Assembly: GCF_004000945.1 (NCBI RefSeq)
Contig: NZ_BIMF01000016.1
Location: 62,001 to 126,000 of the forward strand
Length of the DNA: 64,000 bases
Direction: 5' to 3'
Source: Paenibacillus lautus NBRC 15380
GTDB taxonomy: Bacteria > Bacillota > Bacilli > Paenibacillales > Paenibacillaceae
The position numbers and the translations under genes are program-made. This document shows positions 27,320 to 36,343 of the stretch, one piece after another. The first letter of the stretch is position 1. Every line of letters begins with the position of its first letter. The notes beneath the pieces were generated by a model, which did not search any database, was not told the DNA's origin, and saw nothing but the letters and a program-made list of their open reading frames with translations.

Positions 27320-28057
27320 ATGTCACAATTGATTAATTTTGCACACCGCGGGTCATCGGCCATATGCCCCGAGAATACGATGGCTGCCTTTGCCAAAGGC
27401 TTGGAGCAGGGTGCTACCGGGATTGAAACTGATGTTCAGATGACGAAGGATGGAAAGCTGGTTTTGATCCATGACGAGAGTGTCGCACGCACGACGGGGG
27501 CTGAAGGGCTTGTCAAGGATTATACATATGAGGAGCTGGCCAAGTTGGACGCAGGCTCATGGTTTGGGGCCGCCTTTCAAGGGGAACGGATTCCGCTGCT
27601 GGAAGAACTGCTGGAATTGACAAAAAGCCATGGTACAATCGTGAACATCGAGCTGAAGAACGGGTCGATTCAATATCCTGGGCTGGAAAAGCGTGTGATC
27701 GAGACCGTAAGGCATTTCAAAATGTCAGAGCAAATCGTCATCTCAAGTTTCAATCATTATTCTCTGGTGGAGTGCAAGCATATTGATCCTGAAATCCGTA
27801 CCGGCCTGTTGTATGGGGAAGGGTTATACAAACCGTGGGAGTATGCCAAATTGGCGAAAGCGGATGCTCTTCACGCATACCATCGCGCGGTTCTGCCGGA
27901 ATGGGTAACGGAAGCGAAGCAGCATGGCGTAGTCTATCACCCTTGGACCGTCAATGACGAGGAACAGATGAAAGCCTTGATCGATGCTGGCGTGGCGGGC
28001 ATTATTACGGATTATCCGGATGTACTCGGGGGATTGCTACAAACCAAGGGAGCGTGA
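27320..28057 (+). CDS. Glycerophosphodiester phosphodiesterase (cytosolic UgpQ type)
   Basis: Hydrolyses glycerophosphodiesters to glycerol 3-phosphate and an alcohol. The catalytic TIM-barrel motifs are intact: NFAHRGSSAICPENT near residues 6-20 (catalytic His and Arg), GIETDVQMTKDGKLVLIHDESVART near 35-60 (Glu-x-Asp metal site and second His). No signal peptide is present. The start is ATG 27320 because CAGGAGG lies just upstream; the frame extends 32 codons further without a good site. Its product feeds glpD. The MFS transporter gene begins five bases after its stop, so the two are likely one operon. Confidence 0.92.
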   Translation: MSQLINFAHRGSSAICPENTMAAFAKGLEQGATGIETDVQMTKDGKLVLIHDESVARTTGAEGLVKDYTYEELAKLDAGSWFGAAFQGERIPLLEELLELTKSHGTIVNIELKNGSIQYPGLEKRVIETVRHFKMSEQIVISSFNHYSLVECKHIDPEIRTGLLYGEGLYKPWEYAKLAKADALHAYHRAVLPEWVTEAKQHGVVYHPWTVNDEEQMKALIDAGVAGIITDYPDVLGGLLQTKGA

Positions 28058-28061
28058 CTTT

Positions 28062-29270
28062 GTGAAGAAAACATGGCTGCTGGGCTTTGGCTTTTTCAGC
28101 ATTAGCATTACCTGGGCGCTGTACAATGCGTTTGTGCCCTATTTTCTGGAGGATTACATATCCAGTGTCGCACTGATCGGTTTTTTTATGACGATCGACA
28201 ATTACTTCGCCTTGTTCTTGCAGCCATGGATCGGAAGTCGCAGCGACAGGACCCATACCCGGTTTGGCAGAAGAATGCCTTATCTGCTCATCGGCATGCC
28301 GCTTGGCGCTCTGTTTACCGCAATCATTCCGTTTCACACCGGGATGGTAACATTGATACTGTTCATGGTCCTCATGAACCTGGCCATGAGCCTGTATCGT
28401 TCGCCCACCGTTTCATTAATGCCGGATATTACGGAGGAGAAACGCCGCACGAGAGCCAACGGCATCATTAACTTTATGGGCGGCATAGGGTCCATATTGG
28501 CTTTTGGCGTGGGCTCGGTACTGTATAGCGCTCATCATTCCTTGCCTTTTATTGCCGCAGCCGGCATAACGCTGGTGTCGTTGTTCATTTTGAGAACGTT
28601 TATCCAAGAGAAGCGTGACGCTCCAGGCTATCAGGCTCAGACGGCCGCTAAAGCTAAAGTTTCCTTTAAGAGTCAGATCAATCGGACGACGGTGCTGCTC
28701 TTGGCGGCGATATTTTTCTGGTTTGTCGCATATCAAGGGGTTGAGACGCTGTTTACTTTGTACGGGAAAAACGAGATGGGGCTAACGGAATCGCAGGCTT
28801 CCTTTTCCCTGACGTTTTTTTCACTCGCCTTTGTTCTGTTCGCCATTCCAAGCGGATGGTTTGGCGGTAAATTCGGCAAGAAACGGATGATTCTGATCGG
28901 CGTCAGCGGGCTGTTCATTGTCTTCGCGCTCGTACCTTGGGTCGAATCACTGCTATGGCTCCGTGTATTGCTGACCGTTGGCGGATTATTCTGGGCTTGC
29001 ATCAATATTAACTCCTATCCGTTTATCGTATCTACCGGATCGGAGGACAGCATTGGGACACGGACAGGAATGTACTATTTGGTATCCTCGCTGGCGGCGA
29101 TCTCGTCACCGCCTCTTCTAGGGAAGCTCATCGATGGCATGGGGTATTCGATTCTGTTTTATTGTGCCGCAGGCAGCATGCTGCTTGCATTGATCTGCGT
29201 TCTGATGATTCGTCATCAGGAAACGGAAAGTCCTGCACAATCGCAGACCGCTTCCGCCGGCTTGTCCTAG
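28062..29270 (+). CDS. MFS transporter, GPH/SLC45-like
   Basis: Twelve-helix transporter of 402 residues with features of the sugar:cation or sucrose-transporter-like branch: DRTHTRFGRRMPYLLIGMPLGA near 55-77, SLYRSPTVSLMPDITEEKRRTRANGI near 105-130, and FGGKFGKKRMILIG near 265-280. The start is GTG 28062, with AAGGGAG eight bases upstream, so the gene begins five bases after the GDPD stop. The pairing suggests uptake of a glycerophosphodiester or related glycoside, but that is context only. Confidence 0.85.
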   Translation: MKKTWLLGFGFFSISITWALYNAFVPYFLEDYISSVALIGFFMTIDNYFALFLQPWIGSRSDRTHTRFGRRMPYLLIGMPLGALFTAIIPFHTGMVTLILFMVLMNLAMSLYRSPTVSLMPDITEEKRRTRANGIINFMGGIGSILAFGVGSVLYSAHHSLPFIAAAGITLVSLFILRTFIQEKRDAPGYQAQTAAKAKVSFKSQINRTTVLLLAAIFFWFVAYQGVETLFTLYGKNEMGLTESQASFSLTFFSLAFVLFAIPSGWFGGKFGKKRMILIGVSGLFIVFALVPWVESLLWLRVLLTVGGLFWACININSYPFIVSTGSEDSIGTRTGMYYLVSSLAAISSPPLLGKLIDGMGYSILFYCAAGSMLLALICVLMIRHQETESPAQSQTASAGLS

Positions 29271-29419
29271 CCGATTGGTTTGTTTGATAACCGTAGGTTC
29301 GGCTCCTGCTAGTCCGTGTGGAATAACATTGACGAGAGCCAGCCAGCACAGGTAGAATCTAATATCAGATAGATTTGAATTAGAATATGCCGGCGAAGGT
29401 GCAGGAGCTGATTCCGAGG

Positions 29420-30430
29420 TTGACAACGATTTATGATATTGCCAAAAAAACAGGCTATTCGCCTACGACGGTGTCCAAAGTCTTCAACAACTATCCGGAC
29501 GTCCGGGAGAAGACGAGAGCCAAGATCCTGGCAACCGCGAAGGAAATGGGTTATCTTCCAAACGCAAACGCCAGATCGCTTACGACGAAGCGATCCTGGA
29601 CCATTGGTATTCTCTTTGTGGAGGCTACGGGAGCAGGGATTCGTCACCCCTATTTTGGAGCCGTCATCGAAAGCTTTAAGAAAATTGCCGTATCCAAAGG
29701 GTATGATCTGATGTTCATCTCCAAGGATGTCGGCGGCCGAAGAAGCAGTTATGTGGAGCATTGCAAAATCCGGGGCGTCGACGGTGTGGTCGTCATTCTG
29801 TCGAGCAGCGAGGACCCTGATTTCCAGGAGCTGCTGGAGAGCGGCATTCCGTGCGTCATCCTGGACTCGTCACCGGAGTTTGTGCATTCGGTTTACTCCG
29901 ATAACATCGGAGGCAGCGTGCAGGCACTTCGGTATTTGCATTCGCTTGGACATCGCAGCATTGCCCACATATCGGGCGGATTGAATACGTTTGCAGGCGA
30001 GCAGCGCCAACAAGGCTACGAGCAAGCTCTTCGGGAGCTTGATCTGGACCTAAGGGAAGAGTACATAACCGGCAGCGATTTTTTCTCCACCGAGAGTGGA
30101 TATGAAGCCATGAAGAGGCTGCTGGGGCTTAGAGAGAGGCCGACTGCTGTGTTTGCAGCTGGAGATCTACTCGCGCTTGGAGCTATTCGTGCCGTTCAGG
30201 ATCAGGGCCTGAATGTACCGGGAGATGTGTCCATCATCGGTTTTGATGATATTGAAATGTCCCGTTACATCACCCCTGCCTTAACGACAATACGCCAGGA
30301 TACGGAGCAGCTGGGCACCGTTGCGGCCGAGATCCTTCTTTCTTCCATCGAAGAACAAAACGCAACCGTCAAGTCGGTTATGCTGCCAGTTCAATTGATT
30401 ATCCGGGAATCCTGCCGCCCGGTCACCTAG
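29420..30430 (+). CDS. LacI family transcriptional regulator
   Basis: Sugar-responsive repressor. It starts with the canonical LacI headpiece TTIYDIAKKTGYSPTTVSKVFNNY at residues 2-25 and the hinge helix NANARSL near 50-56, followed by a periplasmic-binding-protein-like sensor domain (DGVVVILSS, GFDDIEMSRYITPALTTIRQD). I choose TTG at 29420, with AGGAG twelve bases upstream; an ATG at 29387 would add 11 residues and lacks a ribosome site. Length 336 from this start. A perfect 20-bp palindrome lies between it and the adjacent phosphorylase gene, which is its obvious target. Confidence 0.92.
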   Translation: MTTIYDIAKKTGYSPTTVSKVFNNYPDVREKTRAKILATAKEMGYLPNANARSLTTKRSWTIGILFVEATGAGIRHPYFGAVIESFKKIAVSKGYDLMFISKDVGGRRSSYVEHCKIRGVDGVVVILSSSEDPDFQELLESGIPCVILDSSPEFVHSVYSDNIGGSVQALRYLHSLGHRSIAHISGGLNTFAGEQRQQGYEQALRELDLDLREEYITGSDFFSTESGYEAMKRLLGLRERPTAVFAAGDLLALGAIRAVQDQGLNVPGDVSIIGFDDIEMSRYITPALTTIRQDTEQLGTVAAEILLSSIEEQNATVKSVMLPVQLIIRESCRPVT

Positions 30431-30463
30431 GTGAACCTAAAGGCAGGACTCATTTTTACCGCT

Positions 30464-30483
30464 TTTCGAAACCGGTTTCGAAA
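30464..30483. promoter_or_regulatory. Perfect 20-bp palindromic LacI-type operator
   Basis: TTTCGAAACCGGTTTCGAAA is a perfect inverted repeat with the central CG typical of LacI-family operators. It is 34 bp after the lacI-type stop and 57 bp before the phosphorylase ATG. It departs from the cre consensus at two fixed positions, so the local LacI protein is the better candidate than CcpA. Confidence 0.8.
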
Positions 30484-30539
30484 TCTGAGTTGATTCTGAA
30501 GTCGAGTCGATTATGAACCCATTTAAGGAGGATCTGAAC

Positions 30540-33500
30540 ATGTCAAATTATCGTTTTGAGAAGGATACCTTTGTTATCGAGCAGTATGATCTTGCCAAAC
30601 CATTTTCCAGCTTTCTGCCCGGAATCGCAGGCTTGAAAGGGATTCCGATGTGGACCTTTTATGTGAATCGGGGGCAGGGGATATGCAGCTTCGGCATACG
30701 CGATAAGAACTCGCCGATCATGGAATTTTCCCCGGCGAATATCTCGTATAAGAACGTCTCCGCTACCGGCTTCCGTACGTTTATCAAGATGGCGGGGGCA
30801 CCGTCCGTTTATGAGCCGTTCCAATCCTTTCAGCCGGATTCTAATGCGAAGAGAACGATGTTGATCCGTCAGAATGAACTTGTCATTGAGGAGGAGCACG
30901 CCGATAACGGACTTCGCACTTCGGTATCGTATTTTCAGCTGCCCGGTGAAGATTTTGCCGCCCTTGTCCGCGAGGTCAGCATCACGAATATCGGAACTCG
31001 GACGGAATCGTTCGAGCTGCTGGACGGCATGCCGGAGATTCTGCCTTACGGTGTCGAGAACAGCGGGTACAAGGAGGTTGGCAATCTGCTGCGGAGCTGG
31101 ATGGAAGTGGAGAACCTTGATCAGGGGATCCCGTTCTATAAGGTTCGCTCCAGTACGCACGACGAGGCGGAAGTTAGCGAAGTTACGAGCGGTCACTTCT
31201 ATCTGTCGTTTGATCATCATGGGCAGTTGATCAAGCCGCTTGTAGACTTTGAGCTTGTATTCGGCGGAAACACTTCATTAATCCATCCCGATCGATTTGC
31301 TGTAAGTTCGATGGAAGCTTTAATGAACGCCACGCCGTATCCCGTTAACAAGGTGCCATGCGGCTTCAGCGGGTTATCGGCCCGGCTTGCGCCCGGGGAG
31401 ACGGCGACCGTTTATACGCTGGTTGGTCATGTGAACGATATCGGCAAAATCAACAAGCGCTCAAACGATTTATGTTCTCCTGCCTATATCCTCAATAAAC
31501 GCGAGGAGTCCTCGGCGTTGACCCGGAACTTGACCGAGGATGTTGCTACCAAAACGGGATTACCCTTATTTGATGAATACAGCCGTCAGTCCTATCTGGA
31601 CAATTTTCTGCGGGGCGGATATCCGTTCTTATTTGATAACGGGAAGGAAGGAGTGGTCGTCCACCTATATTCCCGCAAGCACGGGGATCCGGAGCGGGAT
31701 TATAACTTCTTCTCTCTTTCGCCGGAGTACTATTCACAAGGGAACGGCAATTTCCGGGATATGAATCAGAACCGCCGAAATGACGTGTTTTTCAACCCGA
31801 AGGTGGGCACATTCAACATCCGGATGTTTTTCAGTCTTATTCAAGCCGACGGTTATAACCCGCTTAGCGTAGAGGGAACGAAATTCCGCGTGAGTGAAGG
31901 GAAGGAGGAGGAATTGGAGAAGCTGCTGCGGGCCTCCGCGGCGCAGGAAGATTATGAGAAGCTGGCAAATACATGCTCCGGGGATTATACGCCGGGGAAA
32001 ATCATCAACGCGATTTCGGATCAAGGCATCAGGCTGGAGATCAGTGAGGAACAGTTCTTATCCGGGCTGTTGACGATATCCGATCAACATTTTGCGGCTT
32101 CGTTCGGCGAGGGTTTCTGGTCGGATCATTGGACTTATAATATGGATTTGGTTGATACCTACTTGGACATTTATCCCGACCGTTATGAGGAACTATTGTT
32201 TGGCGAGAATACGTATACGTTCTTCGACAGCCCGGTGTACGTCCTTCCACGAAGTGAGAAGGTTGTGATCAGCCGTGGCAAGGTACGGCAATACGGTGCG
32301 CTCCTGGAGGACGAGGAGAAGCTGAACAAGCTCGGCAGAAAACGGAACGCGGCGGAATGGCTTCAGGTAGATGGCGGACAAGGCAGCATTTACCGCACGA
32401 ATCTGTTTGTCAAAATGATCTCATTGTCCCTTAATAAAATGGCAACACTCGATCCTTACGGGATGGGGGTAGAGATGGAGGCGAACAAGCCGGGCTGGAA
32501 TGACGCGATGAACGGCTTGCCGGGCCTGTTTGGGTCGGGCATGAGCGAAACGATGGAATTGAAGCGTATGGTCTCATTCATCTTGGATGCGGCCGAGCGG
32601 TTCGGCCATCAAGCGATTCAGGTCCCGGAGGAGATTGCGTCTTACTTAGAGAGTGTATACGAAGCCGTAGAGCAATATCAGTCCGGCTCACTGGACTCAT
32701 TCGGTTATTGGGACAGGGTAGCGGGGCAGCGTGAGGCCTATCGTGCATCGGTCCGGTACGGGATTAGCGGCCAGGAGGTTGAAATTTCGGTGAAGAACGT
32801 GAAGGATATGTACGCGGCATTTCTGGACAAAATCGAAGAAGGAATTCAGCGTGCCGAGCAGATGGGAGGCGGAATCGTGCCAACGTATTTCCGCTTTGAA
32901 GCCGAGCGCTATGAAGAGGTTCGGGATGCAGCGGGGAACCCGGTCATCACGCGCTATGGTTTGCCCGCTGCAAAAGTGCTTGAATTCAAGGCCTATGCGC
33001 TCCCGCATTTCCTGGAGGCGCCGGCCCGCGGAATGAAGCTCGCCGATGAAGGCCAGGCAAGAATGATGTATGACCGGATCAAGGCTTCCGATCTGTATGA
33101 TTCCGCGCTGGGGATGTATAAAACGTCCGTCAGCCTGGAAGGCGAAACCGATGAAATCGGACGCATCCGAGCATTTACAGCGGGCTGGCTGGAGCGGGAA
33201 TCCGTATTTTTGCATATGACCTATAAATACTTGCTTTCATTATTAAAAGCCGGATTGTATGACGAGTTTTTCTCGGAAATCAAAACTTCCCTTATCCCTT
33301 TTTTGGACCCGGCCGTTTATGGACGAAGTACGCTGGAGAACTCCTCGTTCATTGCCAGCAGCGTGAATCCGGATCCTCACGTGCATGGACGAGGCTTTGT
33401 GGCAAGGCTGAGCGGATCGACGGCCGAATTCCTAAGCATGTGGATTTCGATGATGGCAGGGAAAAAGGTATTCCGTTACGAAGACAACCAGCTTCAGCTG

Positions 33501-33761
33501 CATCTGAACCCTGTGCTTCCGGCTTGGCTGTTTGACGAGAATCAAGAAGTGTCGTTCACCTTCCTTGGTTCCGTCAAGGTGACGTATCGCAGTGAGCGCG
33601 CAGCAAATACGTATGGTCAGGACGGCGTTACGATTCAGCGATTAACGCTCATTACGGTGGGAGGGGATTCGATCGAGGTGGATGGCCCCCTCCTTACAGG
33701 AGAATTGGCTCATGAAGTCCGCAATGGGAACATCCGGGCAATTCATGCTGTAATGAGATAG
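30540..33761 (+). CDS. Large GH94-like glycoside phosphorylase (about 1,070 residues)
   Basis: Cytoplasmic enzyme of the cellobiose-phosphorylase clan, expected to split a beta-glucan oligosaccharide with phosphate. The N-terminal beta-sandwich begins YRFEKDTFVIEQYD; the central catalytic (alpha/alpha)6 region contains GEGFWSDHWTYNMDLVDTY and PGWNDAMNGLPGLFGSGMSE. The WND aspartate (codon 32502-32504, residue 655) corresponds to the general-acid Asp of GH94 enzymes. At this size it resembles 1,2-beta-oligoglucan phosphorylases or the GH149/GH161 beta-1,3-glucan phosphorylases more than 800-residue cellobiose phosphorylases; I cannot tell which. No signal peptide. ATG 30540 with TAAGGAGG; an ATG nine codons earlier has no site. 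Controlled by the adjacent LacI regulator. Confidence 0.78.
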   Translation: MSNYRFEKDTFVIEQYDLAKPFSSFLPGIAGLKGIPMWTFYVNRGQGICSFGIRDKNSPIMEFSPANISYKNVSATGFRTFIKMAGAPSVYEPFQSFQPDSNAKRTMLIRQNELVIEEEHADNGLRTSVSYFQLPGEDFAALVREVSITNIGTRTESFELLDGMPEILPYGVENSGYKEVGNLLRSWMEVENLDQGIPFYKVRSSTHDEAEVSEVTSGHFYLSFDHHGQLIKPLVDFELVFGGNTSLIHPDRFAVSSMEALMNATPYPVNKVPCGFSGLSARLAPGETATVYTLVGHVNDIGKINKRSNDLCSPAYILNKREESSALTRNLTEDVATKTGLPLFDEYSRQSYLDNFLRGGYPFLFDNGKEGVVVHLYSRKHGDPERDYNFFSLSPEYYSQGNGNFRDMNQNRRNDVFFNPKVGTFNIRMFFSLIQADGYNPLSVEGTKFRVSEGKEEELEKLLRASAAQEDYEKLANTCSGDYTPGKIINAISDQGIRLEISEEQFLSGLLTISDQHFAASFGEGFWSDHWTYNMDLVDTYLDIYPDRYEELLFGENTYTFFDSPVYVLPRSEKVVISRGKVRQYGALLEDEEKLNKLGRKRNAAEWLQVDGGQGSIYRTNLFVKMISLSLNKMATLDPYGMGVEMEANKPGWNDAMNGLPGLFGSGMSETMELKRMVSFILDAAERFGHQAIQVPEEIASYLESVYEAVEQYQSGSLDSFGYWDRVAGQREAYRASVRYGISGQEVEISVKNVKDMYAAFLDKIEEGIQRAEQMGGGIVPTYFRFEAERYEEVRDAAGNPVITRYGLPAAKVLEFKAYALPHFLEAPARGMKLADEGQARMMYDRIKASDLYDSALGMYKTSVSLEGETDEIGRIRAFTAGWLERESVFLHMTYKYLLSLLKAGLYDEFFSEIKTSLIPFLDPAVYGRSTLENSSFIASSVNPDPHVHGRGFVARLSGSTAEFLSMWISMMAGKKVFRYEDNQLQLHLNPVLPAWLFDENQEVSFTFLGSVKVTYRSERAANTYGQDGVTIQRLTLITVGGDSIEVDGPLLTGELAHEVRNGNIRAIHAVMR

Positions 33762-33775
33762 ATGTCACTTGCTCC

Positions 33776-33811
33776 AAATAGACCACCCGGGAAATCTCGG
33801 ATGGTCTATTT
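33776..33811. terminator. Hairpin terminator, two-way, weak T tail
   Basis: AAATAGACCA (33776-33785) and TGGTCTATTT (33802-33811) are perfect arms with further inner CCGG/TCGG pairing. It lies between the phosphorylase gene and the convergent small-protein gene. Confidence 0.6.
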
Positions 33812-33830
33812 ATAGTTATGTGAAGGTTTT

Positions 33831-34004
33831 TTATTCATTAGGAGGCTTTTTATTATTGCTTGTCATGGCTGAGCCAAACGTAAGGCCGATGGCAACACCG
33901 ATCGCTATGCCGATAGCGATATTTTTCATGGCAACTCCAATAGCTACGCCAACGCCGATCCCCATGCTCATCCCAAGGGCCATGTTGTTTTTTTTCTTTT
34001 CCAT
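33831..34004 (-). CDS. Small glycine-zipper-like membrane protein
   Basis: A 57-residue protein: a short basic start MEKKKNN, then about 35 residues in which Gly recurs every second to fourth position among Ile, Val, Ala and Met (MGIGVGVAIGVAM, IAIGIAIGVAIGLTFG), and a basic tail. The pattern suits a tightly packed helical hairpin in a membrane. ATG at 34004 has GGAGGTGAC seven bases upstream; the frame runs 12 codons further without a better site. Function unknown. Confidence 0.72.
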   Translation of the reverse strand: MEKKKNNMALGMSMGIGVGVAIGVAMKNIAIGIAIGVAIGLTFGSAMTSNNKKPPNE

Positions 34005-34220
34005 ATGGCCGTCACCTCCATCTGCATCATGTTGATCCAAACAAGCTTCCTTCTCAAGTTGCTATTGTTCTTATTATAGAGGATATTGACTTAGGATGCC
34101 GGATATCCGGTTCCTTCATGTTTTCTTCGCTTGCAAGTCCCCGTGTTGCAACCCATAATAGATATATCGATTTCAAGTACATATGGATTCAACATCTTCG
34201 AGTGCGAGGAGGGGGTTATC

Positions 34221-34844
34221 ATGCAGTGGATCGCCATGCTGACGATGCTGATTGATCATGTAGGGCTTGTGTTTTTTCCGGACCAGGAGGTTTGGAGAAT
34301 CATCGGCCGCATTGCTTTCCCAATCTACGTCTATGCTCTCGTTCAGGGGCACCGCTACACTTCTTCGAGACCCAAGTATATCATTCGGCTGGCCGTTATT
34401 GCGGCGGTCTCCCAAATTCCCTATCAGCTTGCGCTGGATCCTGAAGGGTTGAATGTGGTCATTACCCTGGTAGCTGGAGCCATCGTTTTGTATGTGCTGG
34501 AACGATCGGATTCCCAGCTGTTATCGTGGATGGTTGTTGTTGCCGCCTGTGCGTTAATGAGAGGATTTCCGTTTGATTACGGAGCTTACGGCCTGCTGTT
34601 GATTTTGATATTCCGATATGCCCAGGCCAGCTGGCTTGTTCCGCTTCATATGGTGTTGAACCTGTTATTCTGGTTCCTTAATAACTGGGAGCTGCAGATG
34701 TGGAGCGTCATCCCGACGGCTGTAATAGCTTATGGCCCGCATGTATGGAAGAAGCTGGAGTCCATCCGGGTGAGCCGCTGGGTATGGCGTTCATTTTATC
34801 CGCTGCATTTACTGATTATTGCGTTATTACGGGTGTTTTTATAG
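34221..34844 (+). CDS. TraX family membrane protein
   Basis: Polytopic membrane protein of 207 residues, with about seven hydrophobic segments. TraX-family landmarks are present: MLTMLIDHVGLVFFP at the N-terminus, RIIGRIAFPIYVYALVQGH near 26-44, and FYPLHLLIIALLR at the C-terminus. F-plasmid TraX acetylates pilin, but chromosomal Firmicute members are not tied to conjugation and may acetylate other substrates. No conjugation genes are near. ATG 34221 with GAGGAGGGGG upstream; a longer frame to 34131 lacks a site. Confidence 0.87.
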   Translation: MQWIAMLTMLIDHVGLVFFPDQEVWRIIGRIAFPIYVYALVQGHRYTSSRPKYIIRLAVIAAVSQIPYQLALDPEGLNVVITLVAGAIVLYVLERSDSQLLSWMVVVAACALMRGFPFDYGAYGLLLILIFRYAQASWLVPLHMVLNLLFWFLNNWELQMWSVIPTAVIAYGPHVWKKLESIRVSRWVWRSFYPLHLLIIALLRVFL

Positions 34845-34901
34845 AGAAAAACTCTATAGGTGAATGCCCGATGGATTGATTATATACAAGGAGAGACATA
34901 C

Positions 34902-35333
34902 ATGTTGAATATCGCAATTGCTGCCGGCATTCTTTTGTTCGCGGCGGCGGGTTACATCGCATTCATGAACTCCAAATTAATTGCGGATAAAAAACGGGAA
35001 GCATACATTCCTCCGCCTGCTTCGGAATATACCGTTTATATGACGCCTCAGTTCACGGAGGAGGACAAAAGGTCGATGAGTCCCATCGGGGTCATGGAAT
35101 TCCGCGATCCGCAAGGCATGATGAAGGTATATCTTTGCCGGGTCAAGAATGAATCCGAGGATCTGAAGCTGGAGCAAGCCGGCCATGTGTTTCTTCATCA
35201 TTTGACGAAGGCCAGGGACACCGGCACGCTGATGTTCTACCGTACGGTGGAGGAAGCGCTGCAAGGACCGGAAGAGAAAAGTTTAACCGACCGACTGTCT
35301 GCAGCTGCGAAAAAAAAGCCGAGAACAGAATAG
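34902..35333 (+). CDS. Hypothetical membrane-anchored protein
   Basis: A 143-residue protein with one N-terminal membrane helix (residues 2-21) followed by a soluble domain containing YTVYMTPQFTEEDKRSMSP, GVMEFRDPQGMMKVYLCRV and a basic tail. No family was recognised. ATG at 34902 has AAGGAGAGA upstream. It is 57 bp after the TraX gene and 69 bp before the macro-domain gene, all on the same strand, possibly one transcript. Confidence 0.7.
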   Translation: MLNIAIAAGILLFAAAGYIAFMNSKLIADKKREAYIPPPASEYTVYMTPQFTEEDKRSMSPIGVMEFRDPQGMMKVYLCRVKNESEDLKLEQAGHVFLHHLTKARDTGTLMFYRTVEEALQGPEEKSLTDRLSAAAKKKPRTE

Positions 35334-35402
35334 GCAAACAGGGTCAATCCACCCACTTGCGGGGTAATAAAGAAATAAAAGACCGAAAGGAGATTTTCCG
35401 AA

Positions 35403-35978
35403 ATGAAAACATTTAAAATCGGAAGGACATCGGTCTCCGTCTTTATAGGCGATATTACGACATGGACGGGCGACATTATCGTCAATGCTGCAAATTCGGG
35501 ACTGCTGGGTGGAAAAGGCGTGGACGGCGCAATTCATAGCGCTGGCGGGCCGGAGATCATGGAGCAGTGTATGGAAATTCGCAAGCAGCAAGGCGGATGC
35601 CCGCCTGGCAACGCCGTCATCACCGGAGCAGGCCGGCTGCCTGCCCAGTATATCATTCATACGGTCGGCCCGATCTGGGAGGGCGGTGGACGGCGTGAGG
35701 AGCATACGCTGGCGGAATGCTACCGCAACAGTCTTCTGCTTGCAATCGAGGTGGGTGCCAGAAGCATCGCCTTTCCTAATATAAGCACGGGTATCTATGA
35801 GTATCCTAAGGCTCCGGCATGTGACGTTGCGTTGAAGGCGGTTACGAAGCTGCTTGAGGAGGATCTGCCGGATAACCGTCTGGATCGGATTGATTTCGTT
35901 TGTTTTTCTCCTGATAACGAAGAGCTCTATGTCCATTGGCTTGAGCAGTTCACGCAGGAGAAGGAGGCGCAAATATAA
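35403..35978 (+). CDS. Macro domain protein, probable O-acetyl-ADP-ribose deacetylase
   Basis: Single macro domain of 191 residues, YmdB-like, expected to bind ADP-ribose and remove acyl groups from O-acetyl-ADP-ribose or ADP-ribosyl marks. Conserved loops are IVNAANSGLLGGKGVDGAIHSAGG near 26-50 (Asn, Gly-rich and catalytic Asp), GNAVITGAGRLPAQYIIHTVGP and the phosphate loop FPNISTGIYEYP near 122-133. ATG with AAAGGAG upstream. No ADP-ribosyltransferase is adjacent, so a toxin-antidote role is not indicated. Confidence 0.93.
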   Translation: MKTFKIGRTSVSVFIGDITTWTGDIIVNAANSGLLGGKGVDGAIHSAGGPEIMEQCMEIRKQQGGCPPGNAVITGAGRLPAQYIIHTVGPIWEGGGRREEHTLAECYRNSLLLAIEVGARSIAFPNISTGIYEYPKAPACDVALKAVTKLLEEDLPDNRLDRIDFVCFSPDNEELYVHWLEQFTQEKEAQI

Positions 35979-36010
35979 GCTCCGCTGAAAAATTATTTTC
36001 TATAATCTTA

Positions 36011-36040
36011 ATAAAATCAGGGGCGCATTTAGCGCCCCTG
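36011..36040 (-). terminator. Terminator, mainly minus strand
   Basis: CAGGGGCGC (36018-36026) and GCGCCCCTG (36032-36040) are perfect arms. The minus strand continues GATTTTATT, a U-rich tail, so it mainly ends the small gene at 36058. Confidence 0.7.
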
Positions 36041-36057
36041 CCGTTTGTCAGTCGACT

Positions 36058-36255
36058 TTACATATGATAGGAACCGCTTGGCTCAAACAGTACCCATTCC
36101 AGCATCGTGATCATATCGTCGAGGCGGGCTTCCTGATTGAGAAGGGAGGCTCGCTCCGGACTGTTCTCTTCGAGAGCAGTCAAGCGGGTTTGCAGCTTTT
36201 TCTTCTGCATTGTAAGTTCATTGATCTTGGATTTGATCTGGTTCTCTGTTCGCAT
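36058..36255 (-). CDS. Small coiled-coil hypothetical protein
   Basis: A 65-residue, highly charged, helix-forming protein, with heptad-like Leu spacing from residue 8 to 50 (INELTMQKKKLQTRLTALEE). No family recognised. ATG with AAAGGA eight bases upstream, followed by a good terminator, so it looks like a genuine small gene. Divergent from rpiA. Confidence 0.6.
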   Translation of the reverse strand: MRTENQIKSKINELTMQKKKLQTRLTALEENSPERASLLNQEARLDDMITMLEWVLFEPSGSYHM

Positions 36256-36343
36256 GGTATAATCCTTTCGTTAGTTATGAAATCTCATCAATTCACCCCA
36301 TATTATAGCATTTGATTCAGCTTAAGACGAAGGAGGGGTTCAC

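Noticed and set aside
34221-34844. TraX-like gene as evidence for a conjugative element
   Set aside because: No relaxase, type IV secretion or integrase genes nearby; TraX-family proteins are common on Firmicute chromosomes.
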